Shown: positions 21,496 through 33,514, numbered from the stretch's first letter. The stretch: DNA of 64,000 nucleotides from Adiantum capillus-veneris (GCA_014529385.2 CM043971.1:87064840-87128839), one strand, 5' to 3'. A program made the numbers and translations. The notes: generated by a model not told the origin, from the letters alone.

Positions 21496-23209
21496 TGTCA
21501 AGAAGTTGGCAGTTTTTCCAGGAAGGCAGTGGGCCTCTTGCTGTGAGAGTTTGTGAGGAAGCACAAGGGTTATGAGAAGGAGCTAAGATGTAGATAACAT
21601 AGCTTCTAGAGTTAAAGAAGAAATGTAGCCAAAGGAATTGCTCACTTTCCCTTACAAACACACACGTGATGGAGAGAACTCATGAAAGATAGTCAAAACA
21701 AAACAAAAATGAAAACATGGAGATTACAATCATATCGTATCATGGGTAGGATAAAAGGGTAAATGGATGAGTTAATGATATTTAATCTTTGTTGTCCAAA
21801 TAAGCTACGGATTGCTCTTTGGAATTGTAGCTTTGTGCTTACTATAATGTATATGTTTTGTCTAGCGATTGGGATTAGTTGTGAGTACAAATCCTCTTGA
21901 TTCATAATAGAATAACCACATTCACATCAAAAGAGAACTTATAGTCAATAATAGGTAGTATGATGGGATCTGGTGAGAGAAGATTTCACTGAGCCTTTCA
22001 GGACCAACTAGAAACACTATGCGTTGCTGAAAGTGAATCTTTCGACTAATCCAAATGTTGACCCTAATAGATTGCACAGAATGGAAATGAAAGAAATTGC
22101 CTCTATGTGGATTATGGTTATTCATCAATGATATACTTAGTATGTTCAAAGATAAAGGTGTGAAAGAAGTGAAAGGAGAAGAAGAAGAGAGTTTCTCTCC
22201 CAAGCCCTATTGTTGCCCTTAGGCAATAAGGATACTGCGGGGAGAGAAGTACCTATAGAAAGGAGATTCTAGAGTTTGTGGAAGATAATGAGAACCTTAA
22301 GAGAGAGAGATGCTTGTGAAAGATGAAGATATGGTTGCTAACCTTGTGCACATAATCGTTTTCCGCAAGAAGGTTGTGCCCGTTACATTGACAAGATTGT
22401 TGCTTGAATACCTTCCAATGAAACAATTAGGACACAACAAGAGAGATGAAAGGAGGAGTAAAGATAGAATTAGAGATAGATCTAAGTGTGGTGGTGGTAT
22501 TAAAGATAGATAATGAGAGATAGAGATAGAGTTAGAGCTAGACAAGTATTGGACTAGATATGCAAATGAAAGAAAAACTAGAAACATATATCTTACATGA
22601 GAGCAACCGTCACCACCTTGATGGAGAGAGAAGATGAGGCAAGACTTCAGTCCTTCTCAAGGGAAAGTATGGCACTACGATGAGTGTATCACTATGGAAT
22701 TGACTTATTCTCACTCACTCATAAATTGCCCCCAATGAAGAGAAGGTTGCCCTTTTTATAGGTGAGGGAGCCATGTTTTACATAATCACTTGATTAGGCT
22801 AAAGAATTAGCCCAAATCAAATATTCTTTGGATATTTATTAAAATGGGAAATATTAAGACTCAAAATATTATGAAATGCAGCATTTTTGGTCATTGAGGC
22901 TTCATGTGGGTGCATGATGTATGTGGGCCCCACCTAGGCATCTTCTGTGTGCCTCCAGCACGGGGTCCCAACTTGTGTGTCTTGTCCTTCAAGGCATCTT
23001 TGAGGTGTCACATTCACATGCTTGTGTCTTTTATCCTCCAAATATCTTCTTTTATGGAAAAAGACCAAGATTACCTCTTTTCACTTGATTCACCTGTTTA
23101 CCATCTCTTCTTGCAATGTAGTTGTGAGAGGATTTTTCACTGTTTTCCCTGTAACTTTTGACCTGTAACTCGGATTGACATGCTTCAAAAAGAAAAATTG
23201 GCCTACTAA
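21496..23209 (-). repeat. LTR of element F copy 1, part distal to its start (left of CACTA)
   Basis: Matches 61472 onward in the other F LTR, for example GGCAATAAGGATACTGCGGG in both. On the minus strand the LTR ends ...CTTGACA at 21496. A minus-strand TATA box (CCTATAAAAAGGG) lies at about 22746-22758, with the same box at about 62665 in the second LTR. The last three bases (TAA) are the CACTA target duplication. Confidence 0.85.
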
Positions 23210-23391
23210 CACTACAAGAGGTTGTGTGCTCTTGTGACGCTGTTAGCGACGGAAATACACTAGGGTTTTATAACCCCCGGCGTCACTAAAATCGTCGCTA
23301 CACTACAAGAGGTTGTGTGCTCTTGTGACGCTGTTAGCGACGGAAATACACTAGGTTTTTATAACTCCTGGCGTCGCTACGAGCGTCGCTA
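23210..23391 (+). repeat. Duplicated left terminus of the CACTA element
   Basis: The terminal 91 bp starting CACTACAAGAGGTTGTGTGC is followed at 23301 by a second, nearly identical copy. The element thus has two stacked TIR copies on this side and one on the other. Confidence 0.9.
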
Positions 23392-23530
23392 CGAGAGAGT
23401 CGCTATATGCGTCGCTATATAGAGATGCTCATAGCGATGGTTATAGCGACGTTTACACAGAAGACTATAGCGACGCTTATAGCGACGCATCAGAGCCATA
23501 AATAGCGACGGTTATAGCGACGCTCGAGAG
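23392..23530. repeat. Left subterminal GCGACG repeats of the CACTA element
   Basis: Multiple TAGCGACG/CGTCGCTA words in both orientations, e.g. CGCTATATGCGTCGCTATAT and TATAGCGACGCTTATAGCG. They are the likely binding region for the TNPA-like protein, by analogy with En/Spm. Confidence 0.8.
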
Positions 23531-23888
23531 AATTTTTTTTTGGTGGCAGGGCATTGAATGCCCTGCCACCCATCAACCATATTGTACTTGATTCACTTTT
23601 TAAAAAAAGTGCAAGGGTAGATAATAGACCCAAAATAGTCACCCACAAGACGCATTGTTTGCAAAATTGACAATTGTACACATCATAGGCAAAATGAATT
23701 GATTGGCAAATGTAATAATGACAATTGTACAACATCATAGGCATAAAGAATTGATTGGCAAAAGGAACTGCGGTGACAAATGTAATAATATACATGGTTC
23801 AAAAAGACGTATAAAATCCGTCTCATGATACATAAGCTATGAGAAACCCTAAACTAATGCTATCTAGCTACGGCTAAACTGACGTCGT

Positions 23889-25197
23889 CTAGTCAGACGT
23901 CTCATCACGTCCAAGTGGCGTATCTGTCGGATTCTGCAAAAAAAGACAATAAGACAGCTTTCAGTAAGTATAAACATATAACGACATTTATAAAACAATA
24001 CAAAAAATAGAAAAGAGTAAACCCTAATACTAACCATGCCGCCGCGAGAACTGAGAATGTCCATCAGGACGTTTAAGCCCTCCCTGCCTACGTACTCGCG
24101 CTCGTACGGTGTGGGATCACGTCCTGTCATCGACCACTGTCAAAACATACAAAGATTTCATTATGTTAGAATTAAAAACCTCATAAACCCTAAACTATCA
24201 AACATAAAGAGCAATGTGAAAACACTTACAAAATCGGCCTCAAATGATGCCCATCCACCGCTCCCCAAGTGGTGCGAGCTCCCTGCCTCTACTCGCCCTC
24301 TGGCTGCATCCTTTTGTTGCTTCCACTTGTCGGGATTCTCGCACGCTTCTTTCTTCGCATTCTTCCAATCTTTTTTGGCCAGCCAATCTGGCCTGTTCCA
24401 CCCATGCTTGATTGCTTTTTGCACTTCGGAACGCTTGTGTTTACAGTATTCGCGCATTCGAATCTTCATCAGGTCTTCATTGAAGCGCTGATCCCGTGTT
24501 GGAACAGGAAACTCATCATGAAGTATGTTGATGACTCTGGCTTTTAAATCACTTGGTACATCACTCCATTTGTTTAGTATGTAGTGTCTAAACAACTGAG
24601 AGCAAAGACCACGCATGCGCGAGATCACCTTCTTGCCGTCATCATCCATGATGATGGCGTCGCTGAAGTCGACGGAGTAAGGCAAGCCCTCTGGCCGGTG
24701 ACGCGTGAACCTGGGTGTCCCGACAGGGGTCTCTAGCGACGTGTCGATGGGGGTACGGACGTCAGGTGTCTCCACCGGCATCTGGGCCCCGAAGCGAGGA
24801 GTGTCGAGTGGGGTGGCTCCTGGCTGAGTAGGTAGAGGTGTGTAGCTGCTAGGAACAGCCAGCCATGCAAACCTGGCGTAGATGGCGATGCTGTGGCTGG
24901 TGTGGGGGCGGGCAAAGAAGGGGAGGGTAAAGAGCCTCGTCAAACATGAGGCGGTGTGGAGGCATCGGCGACGGAATCCCCACAAAAACCGCCACCGCCA
25001 CCACTAGAGCGCCGGTGTCTAGACGAGTGTGAAGATCGTCTCATTGACACCGAAGCTTCGGAGCGCGTCGAATGCTCCGAAAGAGAGGGAGATGCGGATG
25101 GAGTAGGAATACGTGATGATGCGCCAGAGCGATGACGCTCCACGTACCACTGTCTCTGCTGCGGTGACAAAGAAGAAAGAAACTCCTCATCATCCAT
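23889..25197 (-). CDS. TNPA-like protein gene of the CACTA element (En/Spm plant-transposase family)
   Basis: Start chosen at MDDEEFLSSLSPQQRQWY (25197). The N-terminal exon is Ser/Arg-rich (MRRSSHSSRHRRSSGG). The middle exon holds a Pro/Thr-rich part and the conserved block SDAIIMDDDGKKVISRMRG...FRHYILNKWSDVPSD...IKHGWNRPDWLAKKDW, which resembles the plant transposase Ptta/En/Spm domain. Two clean GT-AG introns are visible: 24229-24137 and 24034-23934. The last exon (23933-23889) encodes only 14 residues, ending NPTDTPLGRDETSD. The join between the first and second exons near 24.95-24.85 kb needs an unseen intron or a frameshift. The presumed role is DNA binding at the GCGACG repeats and helping transposition. 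Confidence 0.7.
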
Positions 25198-25469
25198 ACC
25201 TGCATTAAACACACGAATATTTAAACTTAATATTGAATGAATAGAGTAGACAATGACGCAAAGACCATTAAATACAATGACGTAATGACGCATATAAATA
25301 CAATGACGCAATGAATTGAGTGATAGAAGAGGCAAGTCGAAAACGCAGAATTTTCAATCAAAAGATGTGAGCGCGAGTAGAAAAGAGCGTTATACACCAT
25401 GGAAGGTACTTAGAGAGCCAAAGCTTTTACAAAACGGAGCAAAATTGTTCAAATACAATATTTGTGGCT

Positions 25470-28400
25470 TTAAGAGATCTCTCTCTCATCCTCGCATAAC
25501 TCAGCATAACTTACTATATCTATATAGAGCTCTCCGTTTAAACACATATCCTCTGTTTCATTTTGTAGCTCCTCTGCATGCACCCCATATAGAGTAGTAG
25601 CATCTTGATGCTCGTCTGGCACCACCGCAGCGGCTTCTGATTGAGCATCTTCTCTGATCTCCTCCATTGATGCCGTTGTGATTGGCACATGGTAGCCTTC
25701 ATATGTCCTTGCACTACGAGGGGCTACCTCTATGACGTACCACCAGTTTGATGTAGACTTTGTAAGATGAAATATTACCTGCCAGAGCCACATAACTTAC
25801 ATGAGAGCTTTCACGCACATAACTTGTAAAAGGGGGATGTTAACTATTTACATACTTACTTGTTCACAATTCTCGGGTAGTACGAAAGTGTCTCTTAGGT
25901 CAGTCCATTTCTTAGTAGAATCCACCTCAAGAAAGCCAGACTCTCCTCTACGCACAGTAGCGTTGTGACCCTCCATGATTATCTTGAACCATTGCACGTC
26001 GAACAAGTCGACAAAAAATCCTCTGTAATCGATCCTCAAAATCTCTTGTAGCATGCCGAAGTAAGTGAGTTCCGCCACCATAGGATCTGCATCAGAGGAA
26101 CGTCGTCGACTAGACTGTTGAAATTTTGCCATGATTCCACAATCTTGAGTAAAACGCTTTTTGTCGATCCGTTCCACCCTAAAATGTCGACCTTTACACC
26201 ATGCTGCTGTGTATGACTTATACTACAACGAACAAAGATTATGAGTGGCCGTTCAAACGTTTAGAAATAAAGTCACTAGCTAGTCATACATTGCAAACTT
26301 ACCTTGGTCGCGCAACCCCGAGAGTACTCCCACTCTTCCTCAGTCACTTCGTCACCGCATTGTTGTGCGCTTTTCAATTGGTTGTGCAACCATCTTAAGC
26401 TCATGAATGTTGGTAGGATCTCCAGACCCGTCGGATAGTGCATCGGTGGTCGTCTTCCCCGTCTCCACTCGATTCGTGCCCTTTGTCACTCTTGCTTTGC
26501 ATCCTCATATTGTGAAATCCACTTTTGCATCACTGGATTGTGAAGCATGCAAAATCGGTTGATTTTAGCCTCTAGATCTTCCGTCATCTTCTTCTCAACA
26601 CCGAGATTGCACATGACAATCCCAGATATGCGCTCATCATCTATGGTTCGCCATAGCGTGTCCCGGGCTTTATCAAATCCGTCTAGCCACTCTCCAATGT
26701 ACACTAGGGACTCTGATACCAACCAAACTTCTGCTAGGCTACCCTCCGGACGTGCCTTTTGACGCACATATCCCTTAAGCGTTTTCATGAAACGTTCTAA
26801 GAAGAACATCCATCTGGAATGAACTATGCCAGCTATTTCCACCTCATCAACTATGTGAACAAGAAGATGCACCTGAATGGTTAGCATGGTAGTAGGAAAA
26901 TGTTTCTCAAACATGCACACAAGCTCCGCAACATTTAGTTTGGCGAATGGTATGGAGTCTACGTTGATCTCCTTTTGTGAGATCCATTGCACCAGCTTTG
27001 CAAGTTTGTAGATTGTGTTACGGATGTCGAGAGACAAACATCCCTCAATGGCAACCGGTAAAATAAACTGTAAAGTATGTGCAGCAATGATATTAAAGTC
27101 CACATTTTATGCAATGATATTAAAGTGCACTATGAACGTACCTGACACATTTTATGCCAATCGTGTGACTTCAAACCAGTAAGCTTTCCTTCTTTAGTAA
27201 AACACGTTCGGAGCGAGTGCATTACGCCAGTCGGGGTCCGCAAAGATTGAATGGTCTCTTTTACTTTGCGTTCTTGGGCTCCTGTGAAAATCCATGGTGC
27301 TTTAGGGAGTTTTATCGATCCATCAGACGTTGTTTGCGGCCAATATTGCTCCATACGATCCACATTTCTAAGGTCAACTCTGGCTCCCAAAGTATCTTTC
27401 TTGCCGGTCAGATGGTCCCATAGTAGATTACCCACATTCTTGAATATGTGCATTGGATCGAGCAAGTGATTGATCATGAGTCGGGGCCAGTATGGTAACT
27501 CGTACCATAAAGATAGTCTCTTCATCCCTGGAAGCAATCCGTCATCGCACATCTCCTTCTGCTCTAACCATGCTTGTGCAGACATCCTTGGTGGCTCTCT
27601 TCCCAAAAAGCCGTCGCGTAACACATGATTCTCTAGAAGATACGCTTGATGACCTTCGTAGATTTGCTTCTTCAGTGAGGGCGCCCTACGTGCATTCAGT
27701 CTAGGTCCACATGTGACACATGCTCTGTATCCGCTTAGGCCATACACTGTAAGATGTTGATTTTTGACCAAATGGATTTACGCCATCCATAGCTAGGCCT
27801 AAGCGCAAATTTTGAGCTTCCTTGGCAAAATCCGACCATGTTCCATCTATATGTTTCCAGGCTGCGCAATCTGCAGGAATTCGTAGCACACCATCCGAAG
27901 ATTTATTCTCCTCATGCCATGATGCTAGGGAGGCCATGGACTTACATTCGAAGAAATGCTTGATGCGAGGAAGCAGAGGAAAATGTCGCAAAACCTTTTG
28001 TGGAATTTTTGTCCCGTGGAGATCTACTCGATATCTTTCGGAATCACATTTCGGACACTTCTCCTTGTCTATGTATTCCCCTCTGAAAAGAATGCAGTCA
28101 TTAGGACAAGCGTGGATAGAATTGTAATCCATCCCCAAGTTTCGCAAAATCTTTCTTGCTTCATCTCGGGAATCTGGCATCACATTGTCAGCTGGTAGTA
28201 TGTGCTCTTTAAGCAATCTACACAACATAAAAATACGATACAGTCGTGTAAAAATCTATCAGATCATTATACATTTAGAGTTTTATTAAAGTAAACTAAT
28301 TGTAATAGATCACCTGAAAAGCGTTGTGACGCTAGTGTCACTCCATCCAAACTTTGCCTACATGTTGAGAAGAACCAGGAGTGCTTTCAATCTAGACATA

Positions 28401-28846
28401 CGTGCTCCATTATACAATGGCGTATCGGCTTCACTTTTCATATCATCATAGATAAGCCTTTCTGAATCCATGATCGTCTCGATCATTTCATCAATCTCGG
28501 GCTCAAACATTGCCTCGTTGGGAATGTGCTCTACATGATCATCACCCGAGCTGTCAGAGGCTACATCTTGTGGCCTCACATATGCTGCTTGACCAAAGCG
28601 CCTGCGAACACGTCTATTGGGTTGCAAGATTGCTGCTTGTTGGCCAGCGTCAGAGTCCGACGAGTTATAACTGGCAACAACTCGATCTATAATAGATGGA
28701 TCGAGCTCTCCAAATTTGCGAACGTGCTGCAAAGAAACACGTCTTGTCCGTCGCACAGCATGCTTGCATTGATTACAAGGACATAAGACCCTCGTTGAGA
28801 GATAGGTGTTTCGGTTGGACGGTCCCACATCCTCGTCACTACTCAT
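25470..28846 (-). pseudogene. TNP2-like transposase gene of the CACTA element, damaged
   Basis: Minus-strand exons in order: transposase-associated Cys-rich region (VLCPCNQCKHAVRRTRR, 28846 start); TNP2 core (LLKEHILPADNV..., YNSIHACPNDCILFRGEYI, LGLAMDGVNPFG); a further TNP2 part (YGLSGYRACVTCGPRL, MKRLSLWYELPYW, GLKSHDWHKM); a DUF4218-type part (HLLVHIVDEVEIAGIVHSRW); and a DUF4216-type part (YFGMLQEILRIDYRGF) ending in an exon after a clean 81-bp GT-AG intron (25859-25779). Damage: TAG at 28360-28358 within the first exon, and an internal deletion near 27720-27770 where DGVNPFGQ runs almost directly into the YGLSGY zinc region, removing about 60-90 residues usually present between them. 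Transposase activity is unlikely. Confidence 0.8.
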
Positions 28847-28908
28847 AATGAGGATAAAAATCTTATAACCTGGACCACAAATTTAATATTCTATTGGAAT
28901 TCTTCGTC

Positions 28909-28910
<2 letters not shown>

Positions 28911-28982
<72 letters not shown>
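28911..28982 (+). repeat. (CT)n microsatellite
   Basis: About 36 CT units just upstream (on the coding strand) of the TNP2-like start, inside the CACTA element. Confidence 0.95.
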
Positions 28983-28984
<2 letters not shown>

Positions 28985-29255
28985 CTCACATTCTCTAGTC
29001 ATGTCCAATCCCCGCACACCTCGCTCTAGAGGTGCACGGAGATCAGAACCACCGGGTTATAATCTCGTCTTTATTGGTCAATACCTATATTTGTGGGTAT
29101 AAGAAATCTGCAGACCCACGTCTACATGATATTGCATGTAGTGGACAAAACCCCTTTGCCTCTTCTCTAGCTGTAGCACTTCACAACATCGTAACATCTT
29201 TTCACAGTAGATCTTTTCACTGTTCGTCTAACTCTAAACCCTAAACCGTAAGTAA

Positions 29256-30150
29256 TTCTTGCGTGGACTCGATCTAACGTAAATAAGCGTAAATCTAAAT
29301 AAACGTAAATCTAACTAAAAATAAACCTAAATCTAATTTAACGTAAGTCTACATCTAACCTAATCTTTAACGTCTTTTGGGATAGTTTTCTACGACGTTA
29401 AAACTCTCTTCTTCTTGTGTGTGTGTGTGTGTGTGTGGGTAAACCTAAATAAACCTAAGTCTAATCTAATATAACATAAATCTAAATCTAACGTAAATTA
29501 TGTTATATTAAAAACAAAGAACTAAACTAACAGGGATTATAAGAACCTTATAACTGATTTAACACATAATTTTTCACATAAATCGGCAAGAGTTAGCATT
29601 CTCATCACTAAAGATGTGAGAGTTAACTTCCGGCGGTGACGCTGCCTCATCTCATCCACATCTGACGACAGCAATTGGCCCTTTGGACCGTTCTTGCTCT
29701 TGTTACTAACTTTGAAGTTGTTGTTGAATGACTAGAGGTTGTCTAGATGGTCATTGTCGGGGATGTAGTGACTCTTTCCGCCCTGAAGATCCACCTTCTT
29801 CCCTATCTTCTGAGGACATTTCACTAGTACTTTTGGATCGACGGAGACCACCATGAGTGAAGGCAGCAATACCCTATATTCCATTGAGGGCTTTCTTCAC
29901 CCGCTTCATGCAGGCATCGCAGTCTATGGAGACCTAAATCTAATCTAATATAACGTAAATCTAAATCTAGTGTAAATAAACATAAATCTAACTATAAAAA
30001 AACCTAAATCTAATCTAATTTAACTTAAATAAACCTAAATCTAATTTAACATAAGTCTACATCTAACCTAATCTTTAACGTCTTTTAGGATAGTTTCCTA
30101 CGATGTTATAACTCTCTTCTTCTTGTGTGTGTGCGCGTGTGTGGATGTGT
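29256..30150 (+). repeat. Direct duplication flanking the HMA fragment
   Basis: AT-rich blocks with AACCTAAATCTAATTTAACG words, then ACATCTAACCTAATCTTTAA and CTCTCTTCTTCTTGTGTGTG, occur at about 29270-29435 and again at about 29980-30140. They are offset by about 708 bp, with the HMA fragment between them. No coding signal in the blocks themselves. Confidence 0.8.
29620..29934 (-). pseudogene. Captured heavy-metal-associated (HMA/HIPP-like) domain fragment
   Basis: On the minus strand the sequence encodes VSIDCDACMKRVKKALNGI, then a stop. A shifted frame continues MVVSVDPKVLVKCPQKIGKK and VDLQGGKSHYIP, followed by an Asn/Lys-rich stretch. This is the HMA fold layout: CxxC metal site, helix, and VDP-x-LVK near the second helix, as in heavy-metal-associated isoprenylated plant proteins. 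It has no start codon, carries a stop and a frameshift, and is flanked on both sides by AT-rich CACTA sequence. It is therefore a host gene fragment carried in the transposon and not an expressed gene. Confidence 0.7.
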
Positions 30151-30340
30151 GTGCCAATAAAAAGAGATAAATGGTATAACCTTTCTATCACCCATGCCAA
30201 GTATGATAGATTGGTTATGCCATTTCCCTCTTGAATAATCGGTCTTGAGTTCAACTCCTCGTCGGCTAGATCTTTAGGTCTTTTAATTTCAATTAGTCTC
30301 CTACGACGTTAAATTAGTTTCTCTCTCTTTATCTCTCAAT

Positions 30341-30530
30341 GTGTGTGCGTTTTTTTGTTTATGCATGTTTTCTCTCTCTTTTCCTCTCTCAATGTGTGCG
30401 TTTTTTGTTTATGCATGTTCTCTCTCTCTTTTCCTCTCTCAATGTGTGCGTTTTTTGTTTATGCATGCTCTCTCTCTCTCTTTTCCTCTCTCAATGTGTG
30501 TGTGCATTCTTTGTTTATATATGTGTGTGC
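30341..30530 (+). repeat. 50-bp minisatellite with GT/CT tracts
   Basis: ATGCATG recurs at 30361, 30411 and 30461 in units containing TTTTCCTCTCTCAATGTGTG. It is followed by (CT)n at 30551-30588, (TG)n at 30600-30628 and (GA)n at 30742-30782. The overlapping three-frame ORFs of 90-175 codons here are repeat artefacts. Confidence 0.9.
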
Positions 30531-30547
30531 ACGTTTTTGTTTATGTT

Positions 30548-30591
<44 letters not shown>

Positions 30592-30595
30592 AACA

Positions 30596-30634
<39 letters not shown>

Positions 30635-30737
30635 TGAGAGAGGGAGAGAGAAAGAGGGGAAGGGAACATGAGAGTGAGGAGAGGGAAGGAGCATACCTGG
30701 CTCTCCTTCCTCTCCTCGTGTGTGTGTGTGTGTGGAG

Positions 30738-30787
<50 letters not shown>

Positions 30788-30869
30788 CGTTACCTGCTCC
30801 TTACTTGAGGGCGCCGAAAAACTTAGATCTGAGATCTGAGTTTTTGGGCGCTCTCTATTATTTTTTTTA

Positions 30870-30987
30870 GCCCAGCCGGCGTCGCTATGAGCGTCGCAAA
30901 TTTGCGACGCTCATAGCAACGCCGGGATTTATTTATTTTTTGAGCGTCGCTGTGTGAGCGTCGCTAATATGAATAGCCTCTTGTAGT
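30870..30987. repeat. Right subterminal CGTCGC repeats of the CACTA element
   Basis: GGCGTCGCTATGAGCGTCGC, a GCGACGCTCATAGC inverted partner, and further GAGCGTCGCT copies up to the terminal CCTCTTGTAGTG. They match the left subterminal motif in inverted orientation. Confidence 0.8.
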
Positions 30988-30991
30988 GTAA

Positions 30992-31453
30992 AAGAGCTTG
31001 ACTTGGTTTTGGCCTTTTCTCCACGCCCTTAGGTTGGGATTTTCAAATTGGGATGGTCCAAGAAGCTTTGGATCTTCTTTTTCATAAAGTTTTTTAATAG
31101 GCCCTTCCCTCTTGTATGTATCCAAGAAGGTATGCATCATTGAAGGGTTATATTATTAAATAAATGTGAAAAGAAGAAAGTAATTTATACATGGTAGGGA
31201 ATTGCTAAGATATTAGAAGAAATATACAAATGCTTTTCCCCCAGACAAAAAGAGGCACAATCAGTGATACTTCTCTTGTAATACTTTCTAATGGTAATGT
31301 ACATTTATATTACTTCAAAGGTAAATACTAAGGTATGGTTGAAAGATTTTATTTATGCATATGAGTATTATATGAAGTATACTTATGCGTCAAAAAGTCA
31401 CAAGATAAATCGTTTTATGCCCGTTCCCACTATATACGTGCCACAGCACGTCA
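30992..31453 (-). repeat. LTR of element F copy 1, start part (right of CACTA)
   Basis: On the minus strand the LTR starts TGACGTGCTGTGGCACG. It matches the start of the F LTR at 63485 (TGTCGTGCTGTGACACG) and the sequence behind it. With the left part it totals about 2.18 kb, against 2.01 kb for the other copy. Confidence 0.8.
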
Positions 31454-32600
31454 AGGGTATCAAAGCTCAAAGATGAATTTATCAACTTCACAGGCATGAT
31501 GATCCAATGGAAATACCAAGTCAACCAATTGATACGGTACACATATGAATTAACTCAATTGTTAGTCAAGGATTTCAAGATTCTTGAAAAGGAACTTGCG
31601 AGCAACACAAGTTCAAAACCCCAATTTAGAGAATGTCTAAAATCTTGTTTGAAGCATGGATCATAGCTAATAATCTTGACCCAACACGATGGATCTAGAT
31701 TGATTCCATCTACCATAAGCTGGAAAGGGCTAAACTGAAAAAAGGAAATAAAACATTATATGATCCAGACACAAATACCTAACATGCCCTAGTTCACCCT
31801 CTTATGAGATAGAGATGTTAAAAAAATAGAGGGAGAAATTAAATTGGAGCAAGACGCCATATATCAGATCATCCAGAAGAAGAAAACAACCTTCAACTCT
31901 TCCCAACAACAACTAGTGGTTTGACTTGGACAACCACCAACACAAATTGTTTAGAAAGCTGAAGCCAAGAATGCTCCAAATAAATGGAACATGAAGCAGA
32001 AGCAATGAAGCTCAATATGAATTTAAATTTTTATACTTGACAAAATTCAAAAAAGGGAAGGAGGATGTAGAACACAAAAATAGGCTTCTAGGAATTCCTT
32101 TCATGGGTGTTCACTTGTATGAGTTACTTGGTGGAGTTATCTACAATTACCCAATGCTGTATGACGATGTGACCAATCACACCTAGTGCAAACCTAAATT
32201 GCATTATACGTTAAATGTAAAACGTATTATATGTGTTTAATGCCCGTATAATATGTTAGGGGGTATAAAATGATCCTATTATACTGTGACACATCATTGA
32301 ATTCGACTCTTTGTTTATTTCCATGTACTTTTCTGGAAGGAACTAGTATATATATACAAGCACTGGAGCTCTCTCAAGAACATTTCACACAACTAAACAT
32401 TGAGCTACCTAATAAAGTAATCATTTTCTCTCTAAAGATAATATATTTATAAAAATATAGAAAATATTATTCACTTAAAGTTTATTTATTTTAAATTTTA
32501 GGCTTTATATTTTTTTATTAAATTGTTTTGAAGCAAAATAAAAAATAGAACTTGCTCTTTCTGTGTTAGTGTTTTTCCACACTTAAAGAGAAGAAAATTA
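31454..32600. other. No gene seen
   Basis: AT-rich sequence to the right of the F LTR. It shows no integrase or other F-element homology, unlike the right flank of the other F LTR. This fits a 5' LTR boundary with host or older DNA beyond. Confidence 0.55.
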
Positions 32601-32621
32601 GGGCAGGAACCATCTATCATT

Positions 32622-33192
32622 GTGTTGGAGTATATACTCCACTTGAGGTGGGGTGTGTATCATATATAGTGATTATTTACTTTTTTGCTAGAGTGAAAGT
32701 GTTTACTCGCATTAGAGATAATCAATTGGTTCACTTAGATTAAGGTTTAGAAAGTAAAAATTTCTATGATTCTTTGTGTTAGAGTGATATACTCACACAT
32801 GATAGAATGTTGACGAAGTTTCTAATTGAGGTTTTTTTATCGTACTTGATGCTTATCTTGTATGGCTAGAAATGCTTCAACTACGATAAGGTTATCACCT
32901 TGTTGTGTTAGATCATTTGATCACACTTTCGGGTATGTTTCCAATTAAATTTATTTTTTCCATGCTTGATGTTCATCTTGTATCTCTAGAAGTGCTTCTA
33001 TTACAATGATGTTATCACCTTGTTGTGTTAGAGTAGTTGCTCACACTTCCAGGAAGATATGCAATGATCAATACAGATTGTTTTTACCAATGTGATTTGT
33101 AAAAAATCATGATAATGTAGCTATAATTCGAAATTGATTGTTGGTAACCAATGAACATTGCATTAAGTTAGAGTATTATGCTCACACTTTGA
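32622..33192 (+). repeat. Left subterminal palindrome array of the hAT element
   Basis: Copies of TGTGTTAGAGT-N4-ACTCACAC or close variants at about 32622, 32775, 32903, 33023 and 33174. The two central copies sit in 120-bp repeat units sharing GTTATCACCTTGTTGTGTTA (32891 and 33011). Confidence 0.8.
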
Positions 33193-33514
33193 GATTATCT
33201 GATACAATAAAATATTATTTAGGGTACAATTCTTATCATTTGTCGGTGTAAAGTATTCAAAATTTATTCCAAATACATAAACAATGAGTTACATTCTCTT
33301 TCTGGATATGTGCATACAATGCAAAATTGTTGTTGGATACGATTGACTATGTACTTTCCATTTTTTGGCATAATCAATTAATAAATTGTATATTGCACAT
33401 GTGATTCATAAAAATAATTAATTTATAAATTCCAATTGTTTATTTTTTTAGATCTCCTTTGTGCATCATGGTTCATGCTCATGAGTGGAAGTATGTGCAT
33501 GAAATAGTGGTAGG

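Larger units (their letters stand above)
23210..30988 (-). mobile_element. CACTA (En/Spm) DNA transposon, 7779 bp, both ends present
   Basis: Terminal inverted repeats CACTACAAGAGG and CCTCTTGTAGTG bound the element. The 3-bp target duplication TAA lies at 23207-23209 and 30989-30991. Subterminal sequence is full of GCGACG/CGTCGC motifs on both sides, as in CACTA transposase-binding regions. Two genes read on the minus strand: TNP2-like, then TNPA-like. The first 91 bp at the left end are duplicated. It is inserted in the LTR of gypsy element F. Confidence 0.95.
16281..31453 (-). mobile_element. Ty3/gypsy element F, copy 1, truncated and split by a CACTA insertion
   Basis: On the minus strand the order is 5' LTR (31453 to 21496, interrupted by CACTA), primer-binding site, long leader, gag, protease, RT, RNase H and integrase zinc domain. 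The sequence is cut within integrase at 16281. Its LTR matches the LTR at 61472-63485. Pol motifs (a PFIDDCPIKG-type RT box, and a DFIPQ...LDLKGCRRF insert between RT motifs) recall gypsy elements I associate with fungi rather than common angiosperm lineages. That phylogenetic reading is from memory and untested. Confidence 0.85.

Noticed and set aside
24036-24547. Plus-strand frames of 92-151 codons over the TNPA-like gene
   Set aside because: Shadows of the minus-strand gene, which has the family motif and matching introns.
30339-30870. Three overlapping plus-strand frames of 96-175 codons
   Set aside because: All phases stay open because of CT/GT microsatellites and a 50-bp minisatellite. 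The products are Leu/Ser/Cys/Val runs.
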